Shown: piece by piece, positions 1 through 8,892 of the stretch
Layout: each line of letters starts with the position of its first letter
Position numbering within the stretch: position 1 is the first letter of the stretch
From: Vicinamibacterales bacterium
GTDB taxonomy: Bacteria > Acidobacteriota > Vicinamibacteria > Vicinamibacterales > UBA8438
Assembly (NCBI GenBank): GCA_937766455.1
Contig: CALLXD010000049.1
Coordinates: forward strand, 1 to 42,211
DNA: 42,211 nucleotides
Direction of reading: 5' to 3'
Notes under the pieces: model-generated
Database searches by the model: none
What the model was told of the DNA's origin: nothing
What the model saw: only the letters and a program-made list of their open reading frames with translations
Translations under genes and position numbers: made by a program

Positions 1-283
1 AGGCCACGTGCGCGAACGCGCGCCCGCCGCACCCGGCCACGCCCATGACCGGCCTCCGATCGGGGCTGGCCTCCAACACCTCCACCGTCTCCGCCAGCAA
101 CACGTCTCGCTTGGCGCGCTCGACCACGACGCGTACGTGTTCGCCTGGGATCGCGCCCGCCACCAGCACGACACGGCCCTCATGGCGGGCCAGCATGCGG
201 CCCCCGACCACGGGTCGCTCCACCGTCACGTCGAGGGCGGTGCCGCTCGGGGGGCTCGGCGTGGTGTGGCGCATCTTGGTCAT
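1..283 (-). CDS. Class I RNA methyltransferase (RlmD/TrmA family), N-terminal part
   Basis: Only the first 94 codons are inside the window; the gene runs off the left edge. The protein starts MTKMRHTTP and continues into a TRAM-type beta-barrel (about residues 15-70) with GGRMLARHEGRVVLV, GAIPGEHVRV and VEVLEASPDRRP, the usual opening of uracil-5 rRNA/tRNA methyltransferases. TRAM binds RNA, and the SAM-dependent domain would lie beyond the edge. Family members that carry a 4Fe-4S cluster have a CxxxxxCxxC pattern here; this protein shows GCGGRAFAH, with one cysteine visible, so the cluster is probably absent. The ATG at 283 follows the stop of the upstream gene by 14 bases, so it is probably the last gene of the valS-nadC-birA-coaX run. 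The ATG at 274 is an alternative start. The exact position modified cannot be told. Confidence 0.8.
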   Translation of the reverse strand, partial: MTKMRHTTPSPPSGTALDVTVERPVVGGRMLARHEGRVVLVAGAIPGEHVRVVVERAKRDVLLAETVEVLEASPDRRPVMGVAGCGGRAFAHVA

Positions 284-297
284 GCCTGATCGGGTCC

Positions 298-1044
298 TTA
301 GTCGACCCGAACGGTCGGCAATCGGAAACGCTCGCGTAACGCCCGCTCGGCGGCGGCAGACCACGCCTTCGCGTAGACGGCGTCCGCCATGCGCGGCTTG
401 AAGGGGGCCAGCTCGCGGTCGGCGGTGGCTCCGATGTCGTCGAGCGTCGGTCCGGCCGCGACCCGCACGCGTTCCAGCAACTGCTGATCGATCGCGACGA
501 GACGGCCCAGGTATGCGGCACGGGCCGCACCCCGCGCGCCGCGTGCGTCGCGTCGCAGCACATCGAGCTCGGCCACCAACTGTTCCAGCGCCGCGTGCAG
601 ACCAGGGGCAGCCTCAGCGAGTGCCAGCAAGGTGGTGGCCTTGGTCAGCGCTCGATCAATGTGCGCAGGCAAGCTCAACGCGCGAGGCTTGGCCGCAGTG
701 CGGGCGGCCACGCCGTCGTCCCGGTCCGCGGGTCCACCGACGCCCGTGCCCGTCACCCCCACGGCGCGCCGCCACGCGTCGAACGCCTCCAGGACATCGG
801 CCTTGCAGTGCTCAATGTGGAGCGGCCGGCGCGAGCGCCCGGCCGAGACGTACCGCTCTAGCTTACGGTCGATGCCGCGCGTCACGGCCTGAATCGGGAC
901 TCCCGCGGTGGCCCAGCCAGACACCAGTTCGAAGGCCGGCCCCACAATGCGCACAAGATGACCGCGATTCTTGCGGCAGAGATACGCTTCCACCTCGCGG
1001 CAGTAGGCGCCCGGATCCCTCGCGCTGGTCTCGGCCGTCGTCAC
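298..1044 (-). CDS. Conserved-looking protein of unknown function
   Basis: A 248-residue protein that I do not recognise as a named family. The N-terminal 80 residues look like one compact helical domain (CREVEAYLCRKNRGHLVRI, then GVPIQAVTRGIDRKLERY); residues 85-115 include EHCKADVLEAFDAWRRAVG. A variable, polar linker follows, then a helical C-terminal half rich in Ala, Leu and Arg. There is no signal peptide or membrane segment. The start is GTG at 1044; its last two bases and the next A form the TGA stop of coaX, a GTGA overlap implying translational coupling. The 'xRGIDR' helix recalls DNA-binding replication-type helices, but that is only an impression. Cytosolic location is inferred. 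Confidence 0.75.
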   Translation of the reverse strand: MTTAETSARDPGAYCREVEAYLCRKNRGHLVRIVGPAFELVSGWATAGVPIQAVTRGIDRKLERYVSAGRSRRPLHIEHCKADVLEAFDAWRRAVGVTGTGVGGPADRDDGVAARTAAKPRALSLPAHIDRALTKATTLLALAEAAPGLHAALEQLVAELDVLRRDARGARGAARAAYLGRLVAIDQQLLERVRVAAGPTLDDIGATADRELAPFKPRMADAVYAKAWSAAAERALRERFRLPTVRVD

Positions 1045-1867
1045 GACGCGGGCGTGCCGCCCCCTCCTTCGCGCGCCGGGTCGTTCCGGTTCCAGACCAA
1101 ACGAAGCCCGTGCAACGTCAGATCCGGACTGACGTGGTCAATCGCGCTGGTCTCCTCGGCAATGGTCGTGGCCAGCCCGCCCGTGGCCACGCACACCGCC
1201 GGCTTGTCGCCCAAATCGCCGCGTATCCGGGCCACAATACCCTCCACCATAGCGACGTACCCGTAGTACAGCCCTGACCGCATCGACTCCACCGTGCTGG
1301 TTCCGATCAGCGAATCGGGACGGCCGACGTCAACCCGAGGCAACCGACAGCGCGCTGGAACAACGCATCGGCCGAGATTTCCACGCCGGGGCAAATGACC
1401 CCGCCGATGTATCGGCCGCCGGCCGAGACCACGTCGAAGGTCGTGGCGGTCCCAAAATTCACCACGATAACCGGCCGTCCATGACCGCCAAAGGTCTCCA
1501 ACGCCGCGACCGCGTTCACCAAGCGATCGGCCCCCACGTCGCCGGGCGCCTGATACTCGATGGGTAACCCGACATTCGTGGCATCGATGACCAGTGTGTC
1601 CCGGGAACAGGCTCCGCGCACCATCTCGGCGACGGTCGAGGTGAGTGGTGGCACGACCGACGCGAGCACCACGACCGACGCGAGCACCACGCCCGACACA
1701 TCCTCCATCTGTAAACCGCGCTCCTCGAAGAGTCGGCCGACCAGCACCCTGAGCTCATCCGCGGTCCTATCGCGGAGTGTGGCGAGCCGCCAGCTCTCTG
1801 TCAGGACCTCGCCCTCGAAGATTCCGAGGACGATGTTGGTGTTGCCAACGTCAACCGCGAGCAGCAT
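1041..1867 (-). CDS. coaX: Type III pantothenate kinase, frame interrupted
   Basis: Phosphorylates pantothenate with ATP, the first step of coenzyme A synthesis, in the cytosol. The N-terminal part (ATG at 1867) begins MLLAVDVGNTNIVLGIFEGE, the phosphate-binding DVGNTN signature, and carries GADRLVNA, NFGTATTFD and GGVICPG, all typical. That frame ends early at 1307. The rest (RLPRVDV, GTSTVESMRSGLYYGY, CVATGGLA) is in the next frame and ends at 1041, so one base is missing near 1347. Residues around 62-73 read VVLASV twice because of an 18-bp tandem duplication at 1653-1688; relatives have one copy before VPPLT. The start lies inside or just after the 3' end of birA. With both frames joined the length is normal for the family. 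Confidence 0.85.
1653..1688 (-). repeat. 18-bp tandem duplication inside coaX
   Basis: Two identical adjacent copies of acgaccgacgcgagcacc (plus strand; 1653-1670 and 1671-1688) add six residues, VVLASV, to CoaX without changing frame. The duplicated strand leads into the conserved VPPLT segment, so the extra copy probably disturbs or bulges the core sheet. A recent slippage event or an assembly artefact are both possible. Confidence 0.9.
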
Positions 1868-2688
1868 GGTCCCCCCCGCAAAGCCCCTGGCGGGGACCGC
1901 ACCTGTCGTACCGCACCACCCGTCAACCGTTCAAGCCGTGACCCGACGCGCACCCGGAGCGCGCCGTCCGCATCGATCCCGTCGCTGACGCCGCGATGGG
2001 ACGTGGGACCGGACATCCATTCAACCGGAGCCCCACGGCTCGAGGGAGCGAGTGCCTCCCAGCGAGCGAGGAGGGCAGTCGTCGCACCAGATTCGACCTC
2101 GGCGTACCGGCCAGCCACCGCCGCAAGCAGTTCCACCAGGAGGCTCGCCGCGTCGACCGGCCGGCCGGTGACACCCTCGACCGACGCCGCGACAGGGAGC
2201 AGCTCTCGCGGCCAGGCCGTGTCGCGCAGGTTGATGCCAATGCCGACGATGACACGGGCGCGGTCCCCTTCGGTCGTCGCCTCGGCCAGAATACCGGCCA
2301 CCTTCCGCGCTTCGCCGTCGACCGTGGTCACCACATCGTTCGGCCATTCGAGGACCGCCTCGAGTCCCGCGACCGTCGTGAGCGACTCGCCCACCGCGAC
2401 CCCAGTCGCCAGCGTGACGACCGGCGGGGGCGGGCTGGATAGCCGAAGCAGGAGGGAGACATACAGACCACTGCCGCGCGGCGAGAACCAGCGGTGCCCG
2501 TTCCGTCCACGTCCGGCGGTCTGCGCGTCGGCCACGACCACGGTGCCATGTGGGGCGCCGCGGTCTGCGAGATCGGCAATCGTGTCGTTGGTCGAGCCGA
2601 CCTCTCCCACGTGACGCACGTGTCCCGCGAACGGCCCGAGACGGGGCCCGGCCACGCGGAGCTGTCCGTCCAAATCAACCCCTGGCAC
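1801..2688 (-). CDS. birA: Biotin--[acetyl-CoA-carboxylase] ligase
   Basis: Activates biotin to biotinyl-AMP and attaches it to the carboxyl-carrier lysine of biotin enzymes. The biotin-loop motif GRGRNG is at residues 59-64, the KVAGILAE strand with the adenylate lysine (K129) follows, and VGIGINL and WPNDV are present. No N-terminal helix-turn-helix precedes the catalytic domain, so this is the non-repressor type. The start is GTG at 2688, 14 bases inside the end of nadC. After ERLTGGAV the family usually stops; here the frame runs about 35 residues further into coaX. A run of seven C (plus strand 1871-1877) lies just before the coaX start, and one base fewer would end the protein inside the fifth to sixth coaX codons. 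The true C-terminus is therefore uncertain. Confidence 0.85.
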   Translation of the reverse strand: MPGVDLDGQLRVAGPRLGPFAGHVRHVGEVGSTNDTIADLADRGAPHGTVVVADAQTAGRGRNGHRWFSPRGSGLYVSLLLRLSSPPPPVVTLATGVAVGESLTTVAGLEAVLEWPNDVVTTVDGEARKVAGILAEATTEGDRARVIVGIGINLRDTAWPRELLPVAASVEGVTGRPVDAASLLVELLAAVAGRYAEVESGATTALLARWEALAPSSRGAPVEWMSGPTSHRGVSDGIDADGALRVRVGSRLERLTGGAVRQVRSPPGALRGGPCCSRLTLATPTSSSESSRARS

Positions 2689-3536
2689 ACGTCAACTCGA
2701 GCGCCACCTGAACCCGCGGCGCGGCATGCATCCACACGTCCAGAGACGCGTATTCGGCGCCAACGTCGGCCGCCTGCGCCATCCGATCAACGGACACCGG
2801 TCCCGCCAGCGACACTTTGGCGCGGCCCCGGGAGCGGACCACCGCCTCCCGTACGAGATCGCCGGCCGCTCCGTCCACGTGGAGCACCGCCGCGCCACCA
2901 GCGATCGCGGGCCTCAATCTCATCGATCGCGCAAATGACCACCTCGATCGGCATCTCCGTGTTGGTCCGACGCGCGCGTTCGACCGCGGCGCGTACGCTT
3001 CCGGCTAGCCGGACGTGGTTCTGACTGATCAGGACTCCGTCATCCAGGCCGATCCGGTGACTCACCCCGCCCCCCACGCGCACCGCGTACTGCTCGATCG
3101 CCCGCAACGTGGGCGTCGTGTTCCCCGTATCGCGTACGGTGACCCGGCCCCTTCCCGCGTCGACAAGTTGTCGAGTCAGGGTGGCCAGCGTCGTCAACCG
3201 TCGCAGAAAATTCACCGCGGTTCGCTCGGCCGTCAACACCGCGGCAGCACTACCAGACACGCGCACCACCTCCGCCCCCGCCTCGCATCGCTCTCCGTCA
3301 CGTCGGACCATCTCCACCCCGACGTGCGGATCGACCTGCCTGAAACACTCGGCGGCCACGTCCAATCCCGCCAGCACGCAGCGCGCGCCCAGCACCAACG
3401 CTCCCGCGGTCTGCAGCCCCGTCGGGATCACCACCTCCGTCGTGATGTCACCCCATCGAACGTCTTCAGCCAACGCGCGCCGGACGATCTCCCGATAGGA
3501 CGCCGGGTCAAGCGAGGCGAACGTCGCGACGCTCAT
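2675..3536 (-). CDS. nadC: NadC-like quinolinate phosphoribosyltransferase, frame interrupted and active site degenerate
   Basis: Homologue of the enzyme that makes nicotinate mononucleotide from quinolinate and PRPP in NAD synthesis. The fold is clear: EDVRWGDITTE, CVLAGLDVA, ERTAVNFLRRL, AIEQYAVRVGGG, GLDDGVLI, then AAVLHVDG and VQVALEL. The frame breaks at a CCC run on the coding strand (2909-2911); removing one base joins EIEA to AIAGG. More striking are substitutions that read errors cannot explain: the family's DTRKTTP is DTGNTTP, IKDNH is ISQNH, and the (E)xSGG and GVD strands read KVSLAG and GAE. These replace residues known to hold quinolinate and PRPP. It may be a decaying gene or a protein with another role. 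The start ATG at 3536 overlaps the valS stop (TGATG). Confidence 0.8.
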
Positions 3537-6208
3537 CACTGCAATTCCGCGAGTATCTCCTGGAGCTGCTCCTGGCGGCGCTGCGCGGTCTCCAACTGCG
3601 CTTCCGCCTCGGCCACCACGGCTGGCGCGGCCCGCTCCCGGAACTTCGGATTCCCGAGCTTGCCGTTCAGCGACGCGAGCTGTTTCGCCAACTTGCCGAG
3701 CTCGCGTTCGATTCGCGACGTTTCGGCCGACTGGTCGACGATGCCGGCCAGAGGCACATGTAGCCGCATGTCGCCCACGACCCGCCGTACGGTGTTGGGA
3801 TCCTGGGCCACCGTGTCCGCGAAGGAGAATGACTCGAGTCTTGCCAGCCGACGGACATATTCCGCGTGGGCCTCGAGTTCCGTCCGGGTGGCGGCGGTCG
3901 CGCCTTCGATCACCAACGTCAATTTGCGTGACGGCGGCACCCCGAGCTCGGCCCGAACGGTCCGCACCGTAGTCGTCACCTCCTGCAACAACTCCAGCAC
4001 CGCGACGGCGGCACCATCCTGCCAGTCTGGCTCCGGCGAGGGATAGGCGGCCCGGGTGATGGTGCGGGCCTGACCGTCTGACGTCAGTCCTTCGCCGTCC
4101 CGCTGCGGCAAGGTCTGCCACAACTCTTCGGTCACGAACGGCATGAACGGGTGCAGCAGACGCAACACCTGGTCGTGCACCGTCAGCAGCACCGCCACCG
4201 CCCGCTCCCGCTCCGCCCCGTCCGCTTCCAGATGCGGCTTCACCAACTCGATGTACCAGTCCGCGTACTCGTGCCACACGAAGTGGTACAGCCTGTCGGC
4301 GGCCACGTCGAACCGATACTCCTCCAGCGCCGTGGCCACCTCCCCCGCCAACCTGCTCACACCGTGCAGGATCCACCGGTGAATCGTCTCGAGTGTCTCG
4401 TGGGCCGGCACCTCTGGCCGCTCCGTCAACGAGTCCGGCAGGTTCATCAGGACGAATCGGGACGCGTTCCAGATTTTGTTCACGAACTGCCGATAGCCTC
4501 GCAAGCGCCCCTCGGACAACGAGATATCCATGCCCGGCGAGGCCAGCGCGGCGAGCGTAAAGCGCGATGCGTCAGCGCCTATCTCCTCCATCAACTCCAG
4601 CGGATTGACGACATTACCCTTCGACTTGCTCATCTTGTGCCCGTGCGCGTCACGCACGAGCGACGTGATGTAGATCGTCTTGAACGGCACCTCGCCGGTG
4701 AACTTCAGCCCCATCATCATCATCCGGGCAACCCAGAAGAAAATGATATCCAGCCCGGTGATCAACACGGTGGTCGGGTAATAGCGTGCCAGGTCCGCCG
4801 TCTGCTCTGGCCACCCCATGGTGCTAAAGGGCCATAACCCGGAACTGAACCAGGTATCGAGTACGTCGGTGTCCTGGCGCAGCGCCCCGCCACAGACGCA
4901 ATGCGCCGGTGCCTCCTCCTCGACAGTCACCTGATCGCACTGGTCGCAATACCAGGCCGGCACGCGGTGCCCCCACCACAACTGGCGCGAGATGCACCAA
5001 TCGTGAATATTGGCCATCCACTCGAAGTAGGTCCGCGCCCAGTTGTCGGGGACAAACCGAGTGCGTCCATCCTTGACGGCCGCGATGGCCGGCTCGGCGA
5101 GCGGAGCGATCCGCACGAACCATTGGGTCGACACCAGTGGTTCCACCACCGTGTCGCACCGACTACAGTGGCCGACCGCGTGGCGGTGCTCCTCAACCCG
5201 ATCGAGCAACCCGTCGGCCTCGAGCTGCTCGACCACGGCCCGCCGTGCCGCGAAGCGATCCTGACCGGCATAGGGCCCCGCCTCGTCGGTCATCCGACCG
5301 TCTTCCCCGATGACCACGAGCTGCGCCAGATCGTGTCGCCGGCCCATCTCGAAGTCATTCGGATCGTGCGCAGGCGTCACCTTGACCGCCCCGGTGCCAA
5401 ACTCCTGGTCCACGAAGTCATCGGCCACCACCGGTATCTCCCGACCGGTGAGGGGCAACCGGAGGGTCTGCCCGACCAGGTCGCGATACCGCTCGTCCTC
5501 GGGATGCACCGCCACCGCGGTGTCACCGAGCATGGTCTCGGGGCGCGTGGTGGCCACCGTGACAACGCGGTCGCCCGCCACTGTCGTGTACCGAATGTGA
5601 TACAGCCGACCAGCGTGCTCGTTGTGCACCACCTCTAAATCGGACAACGCCGTCCGACACCGCGTACACCAGTTGACGATGTACTTGCCGCGATAGATCA
5701 AGCCCTCGCGATACAGGGTGACGAAGACTCGACGCACGGCCTGGGACAGCTCCTCGTCGAGCGTAAAGCGCTCGCGGCTCCAGTCGACCGACGACCCGAG
5801 CGTTCGCATCTGCGTGGTAATGGTGCCGTGGCTCTGCTTGGTCCACGCCCAGACCCTGGCCTCGAAGGCTTCACGCCCTAGCTCGTGCCGGTTCGTCCCC
5901 TCCGCCGCGAGTTGCTTCTCCACGACATTTTGCGTCGCAATACCAGCGTGATCGGTGCCTGGCAGCCACAGGACGTCGTAGCCGAGCATCCGCTTCCACC
6001 GACACACGATGTCGGGCAGGGTCTGATTGAGGGCGTGCCCGATATGGAGGACGCCGGTCACGTTGGGTGGCGGCAGCACCATGCTGAATGGCGGCCGCGT
6101 GGAGGTCGGATCCGCCTTGAATGCGCCGGTCGACTCCCAAAAGGCGTACCACTTGGGGTCAACGGTCGCGTGCTCGAAACCCTTCGCCAACTCGCGCATG
6201 CGGGTCAT
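3536..6208 (-). CDS. valS: Valyl-tRNA synthetase
   Basis: Charges tRNA-Val in the cytosol. 890 residues, normal for bacterial ValRS. Class I signatures are intact: HIGH at residues 55-58 inside [15 protein letters not shown], and KMSKS near residues 525-529 inside [10 protein letters not shown]. The inserted editing (CP1) domain lies at about 190-350 ([17 protein letters not shown]). Cysteine pairs CSRCD, CDQCD and CVCGG suggest zinc knuckles. An anticodon-binding helical domain and a C-terminal coiled coil (about 825-890, ending in LAELQ) complete the protein. The start is ATG at 6208; a second ATG three codons later (6199) is equally plausible. It follows the REC-protein gene by 78 bases and overlaps nadC by one base. 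Confidence 0.97.
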   Translation of the reverse strand: MTRMRELAKGFEHATVDPKWYAFWESTGAFKADPTSTRPPFSMVLPPPNVTGVLHIGHALNQTLPDIVCRWKRMLGYDVLWLPGTDHAGIATQNVVEKQLAAEGTNRHELGREAFEARVWAWTKQSHGTITTQMRTLGSSVDWSRERFTLDEELSQAVRRVFVTLYREGLIYRGKYIVNWCTRCRTALSDLEVVHNEHAGRLYHIRYTTVAGDRVVTVATTRPETMLGDTAVAVHPEDERYRDLVGQTLRLPLTGREIPVVADDFVDQEFGTGAVKVTPAHDPNDFEMGRRHDLAQLVVIGEDGRMTDEAGPYAGQDRFAARRAVVEQLEADGLLDRVEEHRHAVGHCSRCDTVVEPLVSTQWFVRIAPLAEPAIAAVKDGRTRFVPDNWARTYFEWMANIHDWCISRQLWWGHRVPAWYCDQCDQVTVEEEAPAHCVCGGALRQDTDVLDTWFSSGLWPFSTMGWPEQTADLARYYPTTVLITGLDIIFFWVARMMMMGLKFTGEVPFKTIYITSLVRDAHGHKMSKSKGNVVNPLELMEEIGADASRFTLAALASPGMDISLSEGRLRGYRQFVNKIWNASRFVLMNLPDSLTERPEVPAHETLETIHRWILHGVSRLAGEVATALEEYRFDVAADRLYHFVWHEYADWYIELVKPHLEADGAERERAVAVLLTVHDQVLRLLHPFMPFVTEELWQTLPQRDGEGLTSDGQARTITRAAYPSPEPDWQDGAAVAVLELLQEVTTTVRTVRAELGVPPSRKLTLVIEGATAATRTELEAHAEYVRRLARLESFSFADTVAQDPNTVRRVVGDMRLHVPLAGIVDQSAETSRIERELGKLAKQLASLNGKLGNPKFRERAAPAVVAEAEAQLETAQRRQEQLQEILAELQ

Positions 6209-6286
6209 TTTATCAGTCGCTGGGTTTGCCGGGGTGGCACCGGGAACAGGCGTGACGATTGGGTGGGATCCGGTGGCAACTGGTCG

Positions 6287-8371
6287 TCAGGGTTTCTGGC
6301 GATCGAGCTCCGCGCGTACCAGTCGTTCGGCAACTTGAGTCACGACCTGGGTCACCAACTCGGTGGTCACGGTGTCTGACAAACGGGCAAGCACTCGATC
6401 GGTGACACGTTCGACCAGGTCTCCATCAGAACCAGCCGGCCGGGGTGATGCCGACCACCCAGACGGCGTTCGGGTCTGAGCGGTTGCCCCTTGCTCTGCC
6501 GCCAGCAACGAGGCGAACGCGTCCGCCAAGGACGGCGGAGCGGCCCGCGGGGGCGCAAACGTCTGCGCCGGCCTTGCCCATTCTGACGGGACGGGCGCGT
6601 GCGGGGCCGGTCGCGCGGGAGCGTCCGCCTCCTCAGCCACTGGCCGGTTGTCGACAACGGGGGTCGGCACCGTCGCCAGATTCGGGCCGGCACTCGCCAC
6701 CACGCTCTCCGGGCGCACCCCCTCATCCGTTACCAGATCCGCCGCAAGTTGCGGATCCTGATCCGCAGCCCGTTCGGGCTCCAACGAGGGCGGCGGAACG
6801 GCAATCTGGTCTGCGACCGGCTCGTTGGCCTGGTCAGCCGGATCGTCCGTTGTCACGTCCACCTCCGGCGGCTGCTCGGCAACCGTTGGAGGCAAGAACT
6901 CGAGCGGAGGAAGCTTGGCCGAGTCGGACAACGGGTTGTCAATCGCCGAGTCGGACGCCGCCGACACCGCGTCAGGCAGCGACGCGACGTCCCCATCCGC
7001 GAGTCCAGGCACCGAAGCCGGTTCCTGCACTGGTTCGGAAGCAGGCTCGTCGATCGACGCAACCACGGGCTCCGAAGGTGCCTCCTCGACCGGATCGGCC
7101 ACCGATGCAAACACAGGGTCCAGTGACTCGGGCTCCGGCTCCTCAACCGCTGCAGACACCGGCTCAGGCGGTGCCTCCTCGACCGGCTCGGCCACCGGTG
7201 CAAACACGGGGTCCGGCGACTCCGGCGCCGGCTCCGCAACCGGGGCAGACATCGGCTCAAACGATGTCTCCGCGACCGGGTCGGCGACTGGAGCAAACAC
7301 AGAGTCCGACGACGCCGAGACCGGATCGGCCACCGGCGCAAACACGGGCTCCAGCAGCTCCGGGACGGGCTCGTCAACCGGCTCGACGATCGGCGCAGAC
7401 ACCGACTCAGAGGGGGACGCCGCGACGGGGTCGGACACTGGCGCAAAGACCGGCTCCAGCGACTCCGGAATTGGCTCGACAATCGGCTCGACGACCGGTG
7501 TAGACAGCCGCTCAGACGGCGGCTCCCCAACTGGCTCCGACGTGGCCGCCGCGTCCTCCTCAGCCAGGGCGCTCGGTTCGAGGTTGAGGTTTTCCAGTGC
7601 CCCTTCCAACGCGCTCAGGGCACCTTCAAGTGAATCGAGGTCCGGAGGATCTTCGGCTCGATTTGACGGCACCGCGGGCGCAGGCCCCTCATCCATCGGT
7701 TCGCCCGCCGGTTCGGCCGGCGCCTCGACCGCTCCCCGGTCGTTGTCGAGCAGATCAAGTGCCGCATCAACCCGGTCGAGGTACACGCTCACCGGATCCG
7801 GATCAGCGTTATCCAGACTCGCGGGCGACTCCGTCGGCTCGTCCGGCACCGGTCGCGGGGTCGCGGGCGTCTCTTCCAGAGCCATGACGGGACGCGGGCG
7901 CGGGCGCGGCTCGAAGCCCGCTGGTAACCCTCGGCCGGGGTCTGGTCCCGCCTCATGGCCACCGTCCGCCCCCACGATGCCCACAGCCGCAGTTGGTGCG
8001 GCCGATTTCCCAAGCAACTCCCGCACCCGCTTGATCACCTCTTGCGGCTCGAACGGCTTCACCAACACCGCGTCGCAGCCGGCCTTCGTGGCTCGATCTC
8101 CATCAACCGGCTCAAAGGCTCCAGTCAAGAGCACGACCGGAATATGGGCCAGGTGGGGGTCGTTCTTGATGAAGGCCGCCACCTCATAGCCATCGTGCTC
8201 AGGCATCCCCGTGTCGGCGAGCACGATGTCCGGCGGATCGGCCGTCACGCGATCGATCGCTTGCTGGCCGTCGCCGACCGCGATCACGCGAATGTCCTCA
8301 TCGGCGAAGGTCAACTCGATCACCCGCTGGATCGTGACGCTATCGTCGGCAAGTAGCAGTGTGTGAGGCAT
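6287..8371 (-). CDS. Response-regulator receiver protein with long acidic proline-rich linker
   Basis: 694 residues from the ATG at 8371. Residues 1-120 are a CheY-like receiver domain with the acidic pair D9/D10, phospho-acceptor D53 (IVLADTGMP), T83 (VVLLTGAF) and K105 (VLVKPF). No DNA-binding or enzymatic output domain follows. Instead there is about 480 residues of Pro/Glu/Asp/Ala/Ser/Val-rich, presumably disordered sequence, including a degenerate repeat (about residues 284-430, units like DPVFAPVADPVEEAPSEPV). The last 45 residues form amphipathic helices (RVTDRVLARLSDTV, TQVAERLVRAELDRQKP). The layout resembles scaffold or polarity proteins such as PopZ, or receiver proteins of gliding systems such as FrzS and AglZ; the function is not established. 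A consensus-like promoter sits only a few bases upstream. Confidence 0.8.
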   Translation of the reverse strand: MPHTLLLADDSVTIQRVIELTFADEDIRVIAVGDGQQAIDRVTADPPDIVLADTGMPEHDGYEVAAFIKNDPHLAHIPVVLLTGAFEPVDGDRATKAGCDAVLVKPFEPQEVIKRVRELLGKSAAPTAAVGIVGADGGHEAGPDPGRGLPAGFEPRPRPRPVMALEETPATPRPVPDEPTESPASLDNADPDPVSVYLDRVDAALDLLDNDRGAVEAPAEPAGEPMDEGPAPAVPSNRAEDPPDLDSLEGALSALEGALENLNLEPSALAEEDAAATSEPVGEPPSERLSTPVVEPIVEPIPESLEPVFAPVSDPVAASPSESVSAPIVEPVDEPVPELLEPVFAPVADPVSASSDSVFAPVADPVAETSFEPMSAPVAEPAPESPDPVFAPVAEPVEEAPPEPVSAAVEEPEPESLDPVFASVADPVEEAPSEPVVASIDEPASEPVQEPASVPGLADGDVASLPDAVSAASDSAIDNPLSDSAKLPPLEFLPPTVAEQPPEVDVTTDDPADQANEPVADQIAVPPPSLEPERAADQDPQLAADLVTDEGVRPESVVASAGPNLATVPTPVVDNRPVAEEADAPARPAPHAPVPSEWARPAQTFAPPRAAPPSLADAFASLLAAEQGATAQTRTPSGWSASPRPAGSDGDLVERVTDRVLARLSDTVTTELVTQVVTQVAERLVRAELDRQKP
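7080..7520 (-). repeat. Degenerate in-frame tandem repeats in the receiver protein gene
   Basis: Four to six diverged units of about 32-34 codons encode variants of 'EPVPESLDPVFAPVADPVEE'. Units differ at many positions, with some shortened (one reads DPVSASSDSVFAPVADPV), so the array is old or under weak constraint. The coding strand is C-rich, and its antisense gives a long spurious Ser/Gly/Thr frame on the plus strand. Confidence 0.75.
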
Positions 8372-8381
8372 TAAGTGACCG

Positions 8382-8410
8382 ATCGTACCTGCACGATCCA
8401 CGGAGGTCAA
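8382..8410 (-). promoter_or_regulatory. Sigma70-type promoter of the receiver protein gene, near-leaderless
   Basis: On the minus strand TTGACC (8410-8405), a 17-bp spacer and TACGAT (8387-8382). The expected start of transcription is around 8375, only about four bases before the ATG at 8371. No Shine-Dalgarno sequence is seen, so the mRNA is probably leaderless. This also rules out the upstream GTG-type start at 8410. Confidence 0.6.
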
Positions 8411-8453
8411 GCGTAGACAGGGACTTAGCGGGAGATCGAGCTAAGAGACACGC

Positions 8454-8855
8454 CTAGGCCAGGACGCGTCGATGATGCTCCCGAATGAACGTCACAATGT
8501 CACGCATTGGTGTCCCAGGTTGAAACACCCCCTCGATGCCCAATGCACGCAGGCCGGGCAGATCGACGTCTGGAATGATGCCGCCTACGACCACGAGCAC
8601 ATCGTCAAGGCCCTTCGCCTTGAGTAGCTCCATGACGCGCGGACAGACGTGATTGTGGGCTCCGGACAGGATAGACAGCCCAATGACTCCGGCATCCTCC
8701 TGCAACGCGGCCTCGACGATTTGTTCGGGCGTCTGACGCAGACCTGTATAGATGACCTCCATGCCTTCATCGCGAAGCGCACGTGAAATCACTTTTGCGC
8801 CCCGGTCATGACCATCGAGGCCCGGTTTTGCGACGATGACGCGGATCTTGTCCAT
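8454..8855 (-). CDS. Cobalamin-binding (B12) small subunit, methylmalonyl-CoA mutase type
   Basis: 133 residues forming a single B12-binding Rossmann-like domain. The base-off/His-on signature DGHDRG (D14, H16, G19) supplies the histidine that ligates cobalt; GLSILSGAH carries the serine, and VVGGIIP the glycine pair that contacts the nucleotide tail. Such stand-alone domains pair with a separate catalytic large subunit to form methylmalonyl-CoA (or isobutyryl-CoA-type) mutase. No large subunit is visible in this window, so the exact substrate is open. The ATG at 8855 is chosen because the domain begins right there ([12 protein letters not shown]). It follows the VWA gene by 37 bases in the same direction and may be co-transcribed. 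Confidence 0.88.
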   Translation of the reverse strand: MDKIRVIVAKPGLDGHDRGAKVISRALRDEGMEVIYTGLRQTPEQIVEAALQEDAGVIGLSILSGAHNHVCPRVMELLKAKGLDDVLVVVGGIIPDVDLPGLRALGIEGVFQPGTPMRDIVTFIREHHRRVLA

Positions 8856-8892
8856 AGCTAGATGGGGCTTCGCGCCAAATCCACAGATGTGG

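Noticed and set aside
1868..1880. Poly-G before coaX as a phase-variation tract
   Set aside because: Seven bases only; more simply a ribosome site and possible indel error.
3537..4376. Upstream extension of the nadC frame
   Set aside because: Overlaps valS completely and is Arg/Gly-rich; the NadC fold starts at the ATG at 3536.
6825..8189. 454-codon plus-strand frame rich in Ser, Gly and Thr
   Set aside because: Antisense of the proline-rich receiver gene; composition follows from the complementary repeats and it has no motif.
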